From: Photobacterium lipolyticum
GTDB taxonomy: Bacteria; Pseudomonadota; Gammaproteobacteria; Enterobacterales; Vibrionaceae
Assembly (NCBI RefSeq): GCF_003026475.1
Contig: NZ_PYMC01000018.1
Coordinates: 1 to 64,000 of the forward strand
Direction: 5' to 3'
Length of the DNA: 64,000 nt
Under the pieces are notes generated by a model that saw only the letters and a list, made by a program, of their open reading frames with translations, made no database searches and had not been told where the DNA came from. Each line of letters begins with the position of its first letter. Positions within the stretch are counted from its first letter, which is position 1. Positions 17,261 to 25,604 of this stretch are shown here, in pieces. Both the position numbers and the translations under genes were made by a program.

Positions 17261-18732
17261 GTGATGTTATTGCTATAAAACCAGAGCAGGATCTACAACC
17301 TCTACCTCTTATTCCGGAGGCTATAAAATCAGAACCATACCCACTTGATGCTCTGGGGGCCGTGCTCGGCAATGCCGCGAAAATTATAGCTGAAGGTATA
17401 CAAGTTCCACCAGCAATGGCTGGTAACAGTGTGTTAGCTGCCGCCGCGCTAGCGGTTCAACATATAGCTAATGTAAACATTGACGGACGCTCTTACCCCA
17501 TAAGCCTTTTTTGTCTAACTATAGCCGAATCAGGAGATCGTAAATCAGCTACTGATAAATGTGCTCTAGCCCCAGCTAAACAAGCTCAAGCAAAATTACA
17601 AAGCGACTATAAAGCTTCAGTCAAATGTTATCAGGATGATATTCAAGTTTTTGAAAAAGAGAAAAAACTTATCCTGAATAATAAAAAATTAGGTCCAGAT
17701 GAAACAAGAGCCAGACTTCACGAATTAAAAGAACCTATCGCACCAAAGCAGCCAAATCTATTGGCAGATGAACCAACGATAGAAGGTTTGCAAAAAAGCT
17801 TTGCTAAAGGGTTACCAAGCCAGGGTTTATTTAATGATGAGGGTGGCCAGTTTTTTGGTGGCCATGCTATGAGCGCTGAGCAACAACTAAAAAGCGCAGC
17901 AGGATTAAGCCGCCTTTGGGATGGCAGCGACCAAGCAAGAACTAGAGCGGGTGAAGGCGAAAGCATGTTTATTTGTAACCCCAGGCTCTCAGTTCATTTA
18001 ATGATTCAACCTATTGTAGCCAAACGTGTATTAAGCGATCCCATCTTATCTGGTCAAGGGTTGCTAGCTCGTTTCTTGATTGTCGCTCCTGAGTCTATCG
18101 CAGGAACACGTCTGTACAATGGAATGGATATAAGCCAAAAACCAGCAGCGCAGCGATATAGGCAAGCATTAAGCAAAGCACATGATATAGAGCCTTCACT
18201 AGATGAGAACGGAAATCTACAACCCCGAGAGCTGCCATTATCTGCAAAAGCCAAGATGTCATGGATCAAGTCCTACAACGCCATAGAAACAGCCATAGGC
18301 AATCATCAGGAGCTAGGTAATATTAAGGCTGAAGCAAGTAAAGCAGCAGAGCAAACACTTAGAATTGCCGCCGTACTCACTTTAATTGAGAACCCCGATG
18401 CCACCAGCATCACGAACGAAACCATAAGTAGTGCAATAGTGTTGATCGGTTACTATCTCAACGAGCAATTACGACTTCAAAAGCAAATCGAGGTGAACCC
18501 CGAACTTGCCAATGCTAATGAGCTTTACCAGTGGCTAATAAACAAAGGCTGGCAAAATTTTAACCTACGTAAGGTTTGCCGGAATGCACCAAGGTTTGCC
18601 CGTAAGGCCAAAGATGCAAGAGCACTACTGGAACTACTAGAAGAATACAATTGGATAATTCGACTACCTAAAGGAGTAGATATCGGCGGAAAACCAACAA
18701 AGGAGGCATGGAGGCTGACCAATGCTATTTGA
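17257..18732 (+). CDS. DUF3987 family P-loop protein (replication helicase-like)
   Basis: A 491-aa DUF3987 protein, a family found next to TOPRIM primases in plasmids, prophages and satellites. The phosphate-binding loop is ESGDRKSATDK at 91-101, an unusual P-loop with Arg-Lys-Ser typical of this family. A long charged helical insert (about 110-165) follows. GLFNDEGGQFFGGHAM is the probable Walker B-like region with acidic residues. The C-terminal 80 residues form a winged-helix-like region (LRKVCRNAPRFARKAKDARALLELLEEYNWI). It probably acts as the replicative helicase or initiator of the element and is a candidate binder of the GGCGACA arrays. No experiment is known to me for this member. 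Confidence 0.8.
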   Translation: MSDVIAIKPEQDLQPLPLIPEAIKSEPYPLDALGAVLGNAAKIIAEGIQVPPAMAGNSVLAAAALAVQHIANVNIDGRSYPISLFCLTIAESGDRKSATDKCALAPAKQAQAKLQSDYKASVKCYQDDIQVFEKEKKLILNNKKLGPDETRARLHELKEPIAPKQPNLLADEPTIEGLQKSFAKGLPSQGLFNDEGGQFFGGHAMSAEQQLKSAAGLSRLWDGSDQARTRAGEGESMFICNPRLSVHLMIQPIVAKRVLSDPILSGQGLLARFLIVAPESIAGTRLYNGMDISQKPAAQRYRQALSKAHDIEPSLDENGNLQPRELPLSAKAKMSWIKSYNAIETAIGNHQELGNIKAEASKAAEQTLRIAAVLTLIENPDATSITNETISSAIVLIGYYLNEQLRLQKQIEVNPELANANELYQWLINKGWQNFNLRKVCRNAPRFARKAKDARALLELLEEYNWIIRLPKGVDIGGKPTKEAWRLTNAI

Positions 18733-19183
18733 CCTTCAAAAAGCCATAGCAAAGCAATCGGGGCAGTTATCTGCCCCAACTCAGGGTAAGCCTTTGATGG
18801 CAACCGCCATCGTGTCGCCAAATGTCGCCAATATGTCGCCACCGCAACACCCCGCCATTACTGAAAAGTCGCCGTTGTCGCCGTTGTCGCCACATCCAAC
18901 AGGTTTAAATTTAGTCGAACATATTGATGGGGAGTGCTTGCCTACCCATCATTACCGAGCCGAAGAATTTCATGGTTATGGAAGTGATACAGAATGGATA
19001 GCCAAAAAGCTTAGGCAAGCCGCCCCCAGCAAACGACCACAACTTGCCGAGGAGTATTCAAAGCATTACCTAATAGCATTTACAGAAGAACAGGTGGTTA
19101 TAAAGAAAGAAGGTCGCGCACGGTTTCAGGCCAATAAATGGTTGAGAAAAGCTATCTGTAATATGCAGTCGCCTTTTTATTAA
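18722..19183 (+). CDS. Hypothetical protein containing iteron array B
   Basis: A 153-aa reading frame overlapping the end of the DUF3987 gene by 11 bp. Its first third is low-complexity and rich in Ser and Pro (SPPQHP, SPLSPLSP). That part is simply the translation of the GGCGACA repeats, so the DNA-level repeat seems to dictate the protein sequence. The C-terminal 80 residues (from about residue 75, ending KAICNMQSPFY) look like a normal charged helical domain. I do not recognise the family. It belongs to the replication operon by overlap. Confidence 0.6.
   Translation: MLFDLQKAIAKQSGQLSAPTQGKPLMATAIVSPNVANMSPPQHPAITEKSPLSPLSPHPTGLNLVEHIDGECLPTHHYRAEEFHGYGSDTEWIAKKLRQAAPSKRPQLAEEYSKHYLIAFTEEQVVIKKEGRARFQANKWLRKAICNMQSPFY
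18813..18891 (-). repeat. Iteron array B: six GGCGACA repeats, mirror of array A
   Basis: Read on the minus strand, GGCGAC starts at 18891, 18882, 18873, 18840, 18829 and 18819. The spacings are 9, 9, 33, 11 and 10, identical to array A at 14733-14812. The 27-bp segments between repeats 3 and 4 of the two arrays match at only about 12 positions, so the spacing was kept while the filler diverged. The array lies inside the 18722-19183 reading frame. Confidence 0.75.
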
Positions 19184-19239
19184 CCTAAAACATCAAGTTA
19201 TAGCCTGTTTTTCGTACTAAGCAAAAGAGGATCACAGTA

Positions 19240-19860
19240 ATGTCTACAGAGCGAACCAGATCTTACACAGAACAATATTTTCGTATATCAGCGAAAACTT
19301 TTCGCCCAATGCTAAACGCCAATCCAGGAATCTACAGAGTAGGCAATAGTAACCTGGGACAAGAACACCAAATATTCAGGCTGATAGTTTCAAGCAATTG
19401 GGGCCGAGCGATGATTTTCAACATCCAAAGTCGTAAACACCTCATTCCATTAAAGCTGGATAACCGAAGTGCTAGCAATAAGCTATATCTAGTTTGCCCT
19501 TATTGCTCCAGGCAACGACAGCACCTTTACGCGGTATCAGAAGCATATGCCTGCCGCACTTGCTTGAAACTTAGCTACGCTTGCCAGAGCGAATGCAAAC
19601 TGGAACGCTTAGCCAGAAAAATTCGTGACATTCGTAAAAGCATATGGGGCGCTAGTTGCCCCGGATTGAATAACCTTTGTGATAACTCTTTTCTATGGCC
19701 AAAACCTAAATGGATGCGTTATAACACCTTTGATACTGCTACCGCAAAGTTAAGGCTGCTTGAGAGGCAGTATTTGAAGCTATCACTCGAGCAGTTTGAT
19801 CGGATGTTTGGGGAGGTGGGTAAACAAGAACCGGTTAATAAAAATATGGATGTTAACTGA
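19240..19860 (+). CDS. Zinc-ribbon protein of unknown function
   Basis: A 206-aa protein with a central zinc ribbon: CPYC at 86-89 and CRTC at 105-108, plus nearby Cys115 and Cys119. A basic helical segment LERLARKIRDIRKSIWG follows. Proteins of this form are common in gammaproteobacterial genomic islands beside AlpA/primase modules, but I know of no assigned function. The ATG at 19240 has AAGAGG upstream. It is the last plus-strand gene of the replication side of element 1. The following 280 bp (19861-20141) are A/T-rich and hold no gene I can see before the convergent hsdR. Confidence 0.6.
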   Translation: MSTERTRSYTEQYFRISAKTFRPMLNANPGIYRVGNSNLGQEHQIFRLIVSSNWGRAMIFNIQSRKHLIPLKLDNRSASNKLYLVCPYCSRQRQHLYAVSEAYACRTCLKLSYACQSECKLERLARKIRDIRKSIWGASCPGLNNLCDNSFLWPKPKWMRYNTFDTATAKLRLLERQYLKLSLEQFDRMFGEVGKQEPVNKNMDVN

Positions 19861-20141
19861 CAAAGCCTGCCACATAATATGTACTGATCAGACTTAATCT
19901 GTCTTAATTAGGTCCCATTTTCATTTAGAGCCGTGACTCATTCACAACTTGTTTATGTGATTTTGTCATACTTTACTTATATCTGTGGGCGTACTCGTCT
20001 TAGAAAGTTCGTGGTAACTTTTTAGTGAGTTAATCGAGGTTGAAAAGCCTAAATATGCAAATAAACATTATTTATTACTGTATGGGGCTATTTATTAGCC
20101 ACAAATGTATATTTAAGCTTCTCATTGCCTTGATTACCGTT

Positions 20142-23100
20142 TTAAAAGTGCTCTGTTATGTAGTTATGCAGAGCTTTACCTTCAAGTAAATCATTCGAAA
20201 GACCATTTCTCACGTAGAACTCTTTGTCTTCTAAGAAGCAAGGCGTATTAGATGCAGTACAGTTAACCCTCAGCACTGATTTTCTATCCACTGTAATTAT
20301 GGTGGGATCAATTAGTGGGTAGAAGTCTCGACCAATCTTGGCTTTCAAGTTATTTTTGATATTTAACAGATACTTGTCATTGTTTTTGAAAAACTTACGA
20401 ACTTCTGTATCAACCCCTAGCACTGTTCCATCATTAACACCGATTAGCAAGTTACCACCTTCGGAATTTAAGAAACCTACAATTGTTTTTAATGCAGATT
20501 TCTCAATGTGACTCTCTTGAGATTGCTTTTTCACATCCATTGAGAAAGTCTGTTTGAACTCAAGGAGTTTTGACTCACCGTCGAGAATAAGTAGCTTAAT
20601 TTGATCTTCTTCACTGGTATTGCTTGATGACAGTTTCTTATAAACTTTCTTCATCAAGTTTTTAGATGCCATTGTTCTGAATTCAGCATCCCCCATTAGA
20701 CGTGTGAATATGTCTTCGTTACCATCCATTCGGTCGATAACTAGTCCTTCAAATGCCTTTTCAAAGATACTTTCAAAGTCACTCATGGAGTTAGCTTGAG
20801 CTGCTTGTTTTAGATCTTCATCAGCATTAGCTTCAGCTTCAATTTGATCGAAGAATAGTTGGTCTGCTTCTGTGAACTCAGTACCAAATCGGTCATTAAG
20901 AATTTTAATCAACTCAGACAACGCAATGTCTTCTTCCGTTGTTTTGCCTGTTCCTACTTCACTTGCCCCTTTAAGTGGGTCTGCCGATCCCGGTTCAAGA
21001 TTAATTGAACCTTCGCTTATTTTCTGAAGTCTGTAATATTCAAGCTCTACATCTTCATCTAATTTATACCCCGGGCCCGAAGCATCTCTTGGTAACTTAG
21101 TCAGTAAAAAGCGCAAATATGTATAAAGCCTTTCTAAATCAGAGTCTTGGTAAGGCATGACTTGAGATAAAAAACTGTACATATTTCTAAAATTCACTAA
21201 TAACGATTTAAACTCAGCTTGTTCTTCTTCAGCAAGCTCTTTGTAGCGTTCAATCGCTAAATCAAGAATACCGTTCATCTTGGCATGATCGTGTACGGAC
21301 TCTTTTCGTTTTGGAGCAAAATAGACCTTACAAAAATCATTTATTTCCAGCGTAAATATGATTTGAAATTCTTCAATTTGTCCTTGTAGTCGGTATAAAT
21401 GATGAGGGTCAGTTAACTCTTCCGCTTCTGTGACTTTGTAGAAAGGTTTAAATGCTTTGTAGATCTCTTCTTGTTTATTTCTAAAGTCCAAAACAAAGGT
21501 ATCTTCTTTTCCCGCAGCCATACGATTTAAGCGTGATAACGTTTGAACTGCCTGAATTCCAGATAGTTTTTTATCAACATACATGGTGTGTAAAAACGGT
21601 TGATCAAATCCGGTTTGATATTTTTCAGCTACCAACAAAACTTGATACTCGTTGGTAGAAAACTCTTCTGGTAATTGCTTTTCAGGGATACCATTATTCA
21701 TAGCAACTTCGGTATAGCTTTTACCAGGCGCATCTGGGTCATCTACTGTGCCAGAGAACGCAACAAGCGATTTCACATCGTCGTAACCTTTGTCATTTAT
21801 ATACTTATCAAAAGCTTGCTTATAACGTACGGCATGTAACCGTGAGTCAGTCACCACCATAGCTTTGGCACGACCACCAATTTTATGTTTTACATGAGTA
21901 CGAAAATGCTCAACCATTACTTCCGTTTTTTGCGATATGTTGTGGGCGTGCAAGGTTAAGAATCTGGCTAAAGCTCGAGCTGCTTTTTTTCGCTCAACGT
22001 GTTTATCGTCTTCCGCTGTTTGAGTGATCTTAAAATAAGTCTCATACGTGGTGTAACTTGCTAACACATCGAGAATAAATTTCTCTTCTATCGCTTGGCG
22101 CATAGTGTAATTGTGAAAAGGTGATTTCCCATTTTTACCCGGCTCATCGAATATTTTTTTCGTTTTGTATTTAGGTGTTGCGGTAAATGCGTAAAAGCTA
22201 ATATTCTCCTGTTTCCCACGTCGTAACATAGTGCGGATCACTTCGTCTTCTTCGTCATCCTCACCATGTTCAGCAATGTATTCAGTAGCTTTTTCTTCAA
22301 TACCTTGTTTATTAAGTACATACTTCATATCCATGGCCGTCTCGCCTGACTGTGAACTATGCGCTTCATCCACAATTACTGCAAATCGCTTACCTGTGGT
22401 ATCAAGGTGAATTGAATCTTCGCCTTCTTCCTCTTTAAGCTTTTCTATGGTCTCTGTTACAAAAGGGAATTTTTGTACGGTAGTAATGATAATTGGCGTG
22501 CCACTTGCTAACGCTTTAACCAACTGACGAGTGTCCTCATCAATTTTCACCACAACACCTTGCTTATGATCAAATTGATAAATGGTGTCTTGCAGTTGTT
22601 GGTCGAGTACTTTTCTGTCTGTTACTACAACAATTGAATGAAATATTTTTTCGTCGTCTTGGTCATGCAAGCTAGATAAACGATGCGCTAACCATGCAAT
22701 AGAATTTGATTTACCAGAGCCCGCAGAGTGTTGAACTAAGTAATTCTTACCTGCGCCGTGTTCTTTTGAATGACTGATTAAATTGCGCACCACGTCTAAC
22801 TGATGATAGCGCGGGAAGATCATGGTTTCTTTCTTAACTTTTTTGATCACACCATCTTTCAGGATCTTCTTTTCTTCAACTTGTAAGTGCATAAACTTAC
22901 TAAGAATGTCCAATAAGCTATCGCTTTTTAAAACGTTACGCCACAAGTAAGCCGTCCGGTAGCCACCATCTTTTGCCGGTGGGTTACCCGCGCCTTCATT
23001 GAAGCCTAAATTAAACGGTAAGAAGAAGGTTTTTTTGCCACTTAAATGCGTGGTCATGAAAGCCAAATCTTGGTCTAACGCAAAATGCACCAATGCCCGC

Positions 23101-23651
23101 GTTTTAAATTGAAATAGCTTTTCATTCGGCTCTCGATCATCTCTGTATTGCTTCTTAGCATCTTCAACTGTTTGACCAGAAAGCGGATTTTTTAACTCGA
23201 TAGTGATAACAGGTAGGCCATTTAAAAAAATCACTAAATCAATTGATTTGGTATTATCACTAGAAAAATAGAGCTGGCGGGTAACAGATAATACGTTTTG
23301 GTTATACAGCGCTAGGGTGTCTTCATTTAAATTATTATTTGGCAAGAAATACGCTGTTTTAAGCTTTTTACCGTAACACTTAAATCCGTAACGCAGTACA
23401 TTTAGCATCCCTTGAGTCTCAAGGTGTTTCGTTAGGTCGGCCAAAACCATAGCAGCGGTATTATCACCATGGATCTTTTCTAATGCTTGCCATGTTTTTG
23501 ATTGTGTTTCTTTAATAAATTCAATAAACCGCTTGGGTTCTAGTGCCATGCCAGTATCATAATCAGCTGAATCACCTTTAATGTACTTATCATTTTCAAC
23601 AAGGTGATATTCAATGGCATCTTCTAAGCGATCTTCAGTATGCTTTTTCAT
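20142..23651 (-). CDS. hsdR: Type I restriction endonuclease subunit R with C-terminal AlbA_2 domain
   Basis: Motor and nuclease subunit of a type I restriction system, 1169 aa. An N-terminal nuclease domain has the PD-(D/E)xK residues D138, E152 and K154 (SIDLVIF...ITIELKNP). The SF2 translocase has Walker A AGSGKS at 310-315, DEAH at 428-431 and a motif III FTATP. A helical C-terminal region follows. Residues 1026-1169 are an added AlbA_2/Schlafen-type domain (ESKLLEFKQTF, then TIVGFLNSEGGNLLIGVNDG and VLGVD), which is not part of classical HsdR. Last gene of the hsdM-hsdS-nuclease-hsdR operon, 16 bp after the preceding gene. Confidence 0.93.
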   Translation of the reverse strand: MKKHTEDRLEDAIEYHLVENDKYIKGDSADYDTGMALEPKRFIEFIKETQSKTWQALEKIHGDNTAAMVLADLTKHLETQGMLNVLRYGFKCYGKKLKTAYFLPNNNLNEDTLALYNQNVLSVTRQLYFSSDNTKSIDLVIFLNGLPVITIELKNPLSGQTVEDAKKQYRDDREPNEKLFQFKTRALVHFALDQDLAFMTTHLSGKKTFFLPFNLGFNEGAGNPPAKDGGYRTAYLWRNVLKSDSLLDILSKFMHLQVEEKKILKDGVIKKVKKETMIFPRYHQLDVVRNLISHSKEHGAGKNYLVQHSAGSGKSNSIAWLAHRLSSLHDQDDEKIFHSIVVVTDRKVLDQQLQDTIYQFDHKQGVVVKIDEDTRQLVKALASGTPIIITTVQKFPFVTETIEKLKEEEGEDSIHLDTTGKRFAVIVDEAHSSQSGETAMDMKYVLNKQGIEEKATEYIAEHGEDDEEDEVIRTMLRRGKQENISFYAFTATPKYKTKKIFDEPGKNGKSPFHNYTMRQAIEEKFILDVLASYTTYETYFKITQTAEDDKHVERKKAARALARFLTLHAHNISQKTEVMVEHFRTHVKHKIGGRAKAMVVTDSRLHAVRYKQAFDKYINDKGYDDVKSLVAFSGTVDDPDAPGKSYTEVAMNNGIPEKQLPEEFSTNEYQVLLVAEKYQTGFDQPFLHTMYVDKKLSGIQAVQTLSRLNRMAAGKEDTFVLDFRNKQEEIYKAFKPFYKVTEAEELTDPHHLYRLQGQIEEFQIIFTLEINDFCKVYFAPKRKESVHDHAKMNGILDLAIERYKELAEEEQAEFKSLLVNFRNMYSFLSQVMPYQDSDLERLYTYLRFLLTKLPRDASGPGYKLDEDVELEYYRLQKISEGSINLEPGSADPLKGASEVGTGKTTEEDIALSELIKILNDRFGTEFTEADQLFFDQIEAEANADEDLKQAAQANSMSDFESIFEKAFEGLVIDRMDGNEDIFTRLMGDAEFRTMASKNLMKKVYKKLSSSNTSEEDQIKLLILDGESKLLEFKQTFSMDVKKQSQESHIEKSALKTIVGFLNSEGGNLLIGVNDGTVLGVDTEVRKFFKNNDKYLLNIKNNLKAKIGRDFYPLIDPTIITVDRKSVLRVNCTASNTPCFLEDKEFYVRNGLSNDLLEGKALHNYITEHF

Positions 23652-23667
23652 TATCTATCCTTACCCC

Positions 23668-24276
23668 CTAACCAACTGTTTCTACGATAGCGTGCTCTAA
23701 ATCACTAAGACTCATCCGGTCAATTTCTGAGTATAAATAATGTCTTATAGATGGGTCTCGCGCTAAATACTCGTTAGCTGCATCTAAATAGGTAGCCGCC
23801 CGCTCGGGTGTACAATCAGTAACTAAGTACTTTGTTAGTTTTATTTTTCTTTTATGACCTGTATAAATATTGATGATTGAGTTTAACGCTCGGCACCAGT
23901 TTTCGCTGGCTTTGAGCTGAGCAACCACGCTTTCTGAATCTACCGATGTATTTTTAAACTCTAGGCAATAGGCTTTAATTTGCTTTTTATCGAGTTGAAA
24001 TATCACAAAATCGCAACGTTTTGACCAAGGCTTACCTTGATTATCCAGAAAATGAAACAACGGCTCATGATGTCCGCGTCGTACTTCCTTATCGAGTTTT
24101 ATTGCAAAGACTTCACCAATATAGTTAAGCCTTACAATAAATTCTTTCTTCTTGCCGCCCACATCAATCTTTTCTTTTAGCACCAATTCTCCCGCATTTG
24201 GAATAGGCACAGCATAATGGGCGAGATTAAAATACGATTTTATATGATGAAAATATCCGTTTGCATCTAGTGCCAT
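23668..24276 (-). CDS. Nuclease-fold-like accessory gene in type I restriction operon
   Basis: A 202-aa protein between hsdS and hsdR. It does not match a known Hsd subunit. Around residues 85-110 the pattern RCDFVIF...IKAYCLEFKNT places D89, E106 and K108 like a PD-(D/E)xK nuclease core, and the N-terminal half could be its alpha/beta scaffold. It could be an extra nuclease, a catalytically dead regulator, or an anti-restriction safety factor. The start codon shares one base with the hsdS stop (TAATG), so it is translated together with the system. That coupling is the best evidence that it belongs to the restriction machinery. Confidence 0.65.
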   Translation of the reverse strand: MALDANGYFHHIKSYFNLAHYAVPIPNAGELVLKEKIDVGGKKKEFIVRLNYIGEVFAIKLDKEVRRGHHEPLFHFLDNQGKPWSKRCDFVIFQLDKKQIKAYCLEFKNTSVDSESVVAQLKASENWCRALNSIINIYTGHKRKIKLTKYLVTDCTPERAATYLDAANEYLARDPSIRHYLYSEIDRMSLSDLEHAIVETVG

Positions 24277-25604
24277 TATGCGCCAGCCTTAGGTATTTCC
24301 ACCTCACGTACATCGATTTTACCCGTAACAGCTGAAGTGATAAGTGCTGAGCGGTATTCTTCTAATTTTGATACGGATCGTAGAGAAACGTCTATACTCT
24401 TTTCTATTTGCTTCAACTCGGATGAAATATGAGCAACAATTTTCTTCTGCTCATTTTTAGGTGGCACCAATATCTTAAAGGAACCAAGCGATTCTCTATT
24501 TATCTTTGGCATAGCCACTCGCATAGATTCAAGAACAGCATACTGAAAGAAGTATTTACTCAGCATCATATAGAACAAAAAGAGAGGCGATAATTCTTCT
24601 TCTGTTCTGATTGCATACATATCAGCACTACACAACCCTTGGCTAGGCGCAATACATAGTTTGTTTAATTCTGGGCGAATTTTGCTGTATAAAATATCTC
24701 CTTTCTCAAAAAGGTATTTTCCGCTAATTGCGCCTTGTTCCTTAGCTGAAACTAATTCTATTAGTCGCCCAGAATTTTTTTCAATATGATCAGGTGCTAT
24801 TAATGGCAGACTTTCATAGTCTGGTCCGGTTGGGTCTACTTGCCCGCTGACGACTCTACAACGATCTTTAAACTGCATTTCTCTCCAATGTGCTGGAATA
24901 CCTCCCAACCAATCAACGCCAGATGGTTTGAGTTTAGCGTTTTTATCTAGACCGTTGGTCACCGCTTTAGTGATCATCGCGATACGCTTTTCTTCAAGCT
25001 TTTCAATAAGCATTTTTTTCTTTTCAATCAGCCTATCGATTTGTTGGGTTTTGAAGTCAAGGAAGGCAGCTATTTGTTGTTGTTCTTCAATAGAAGGAAC
25101 AGGAAATCTAATTGCACCTAACTTTTCACCTGTTAAATGAGCTATCGTCGCTTTATTGCAAAGGATATCAAACCAACCAGTATCAGAAATATTTCTTAGC
25201 ATGTAACAAAAATAGTTAATGTCTCCTAACTCTTTATTACGTACTCTGTGCAAAGCATTTTGAATAATAGCTGGCTCCTTCAACTGTCTTAATATGGAAG
25301 CTCTACCTACTTCGCCACCTTCACAAATTAAAAGGTCACCTTCGCGCACGGAATATTTATTTATATCTTTTTTAGATGCAAACATTTTTGGCAAGTTTTC
25401 AGTTTCAACACCATTCCACTTCACGTGTTGAGCTTTTAGATACGGATATTCAACATCGTTCAAGCTCTGTTGTTTAGGTTGAAGCATCTTTCCTAATTGA
25501 ATATCAAAGCAAAACTTTACTAAAGTATCCTTCCACTCAGAAGGAATTTTTGATAACCAACCAATATTAGTTGGTCTATATTTTGGGTAAGGATTAGCGT
25601 GCAT
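24276..25604 (-). CDS. hsdS: Type I restriction specificity subunit S
   Basis: Determines the DNA target of the complex, 442 aa. It has two target-recognition domains (about 10-160 and 225-380). Each is followed by a coiled-coil spacer: EEQQQIAAFLDFKTQQIDRLIEKKKMLIEKLEEKR at about 155-190, and the counterpart ending ELKQIEKSIDVSLRSV near the C-terminus. Two different half-site recognition domains imply a bipartite asymmetric target, which cannot be read from sequence alone. The ATG at 25604 overlaps the hsdM stop by one base (TGATG). Confidence 0.93.
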   Translation of the reverse strand: MHANPYPKYRPTNIGWLSKIPSEWKDTLVKFCFDIQLGKMLQPKQQSLNDVEYPYLKAQHVKWNGVETENLPKMFASKKDINKYSVREGDLLICEGGEVGRASILRQLKEPAIIQNALHRVRNKELGDINYFCYMLRNISDTGWFDILCNKATIAHLTGEKLGAIRFPVPSIEEQQQIAAFLDFKTQQIDRLIEKKKMLIEKLEEKRIAMITKAVTNGLDKNAKLKPSGVDWLGGIPAHWREMQFKDRCRVVSGQVDPTGPDYESLPLIAPDHIEKNSGRLIELVSAKEQGAISGKYLFEKGDILYSKIRPELNKLCIAPSQGLCSADMYAIRTEEELSPLFLFYMMLSKYFFQYAVLESMRVAMPKINRESLGSFKILVPPKNEQKKIVAHISSELKQIEKSIDVSLRSVSKLEEYRSALITSAVTGKIDVREVEIPKAGA

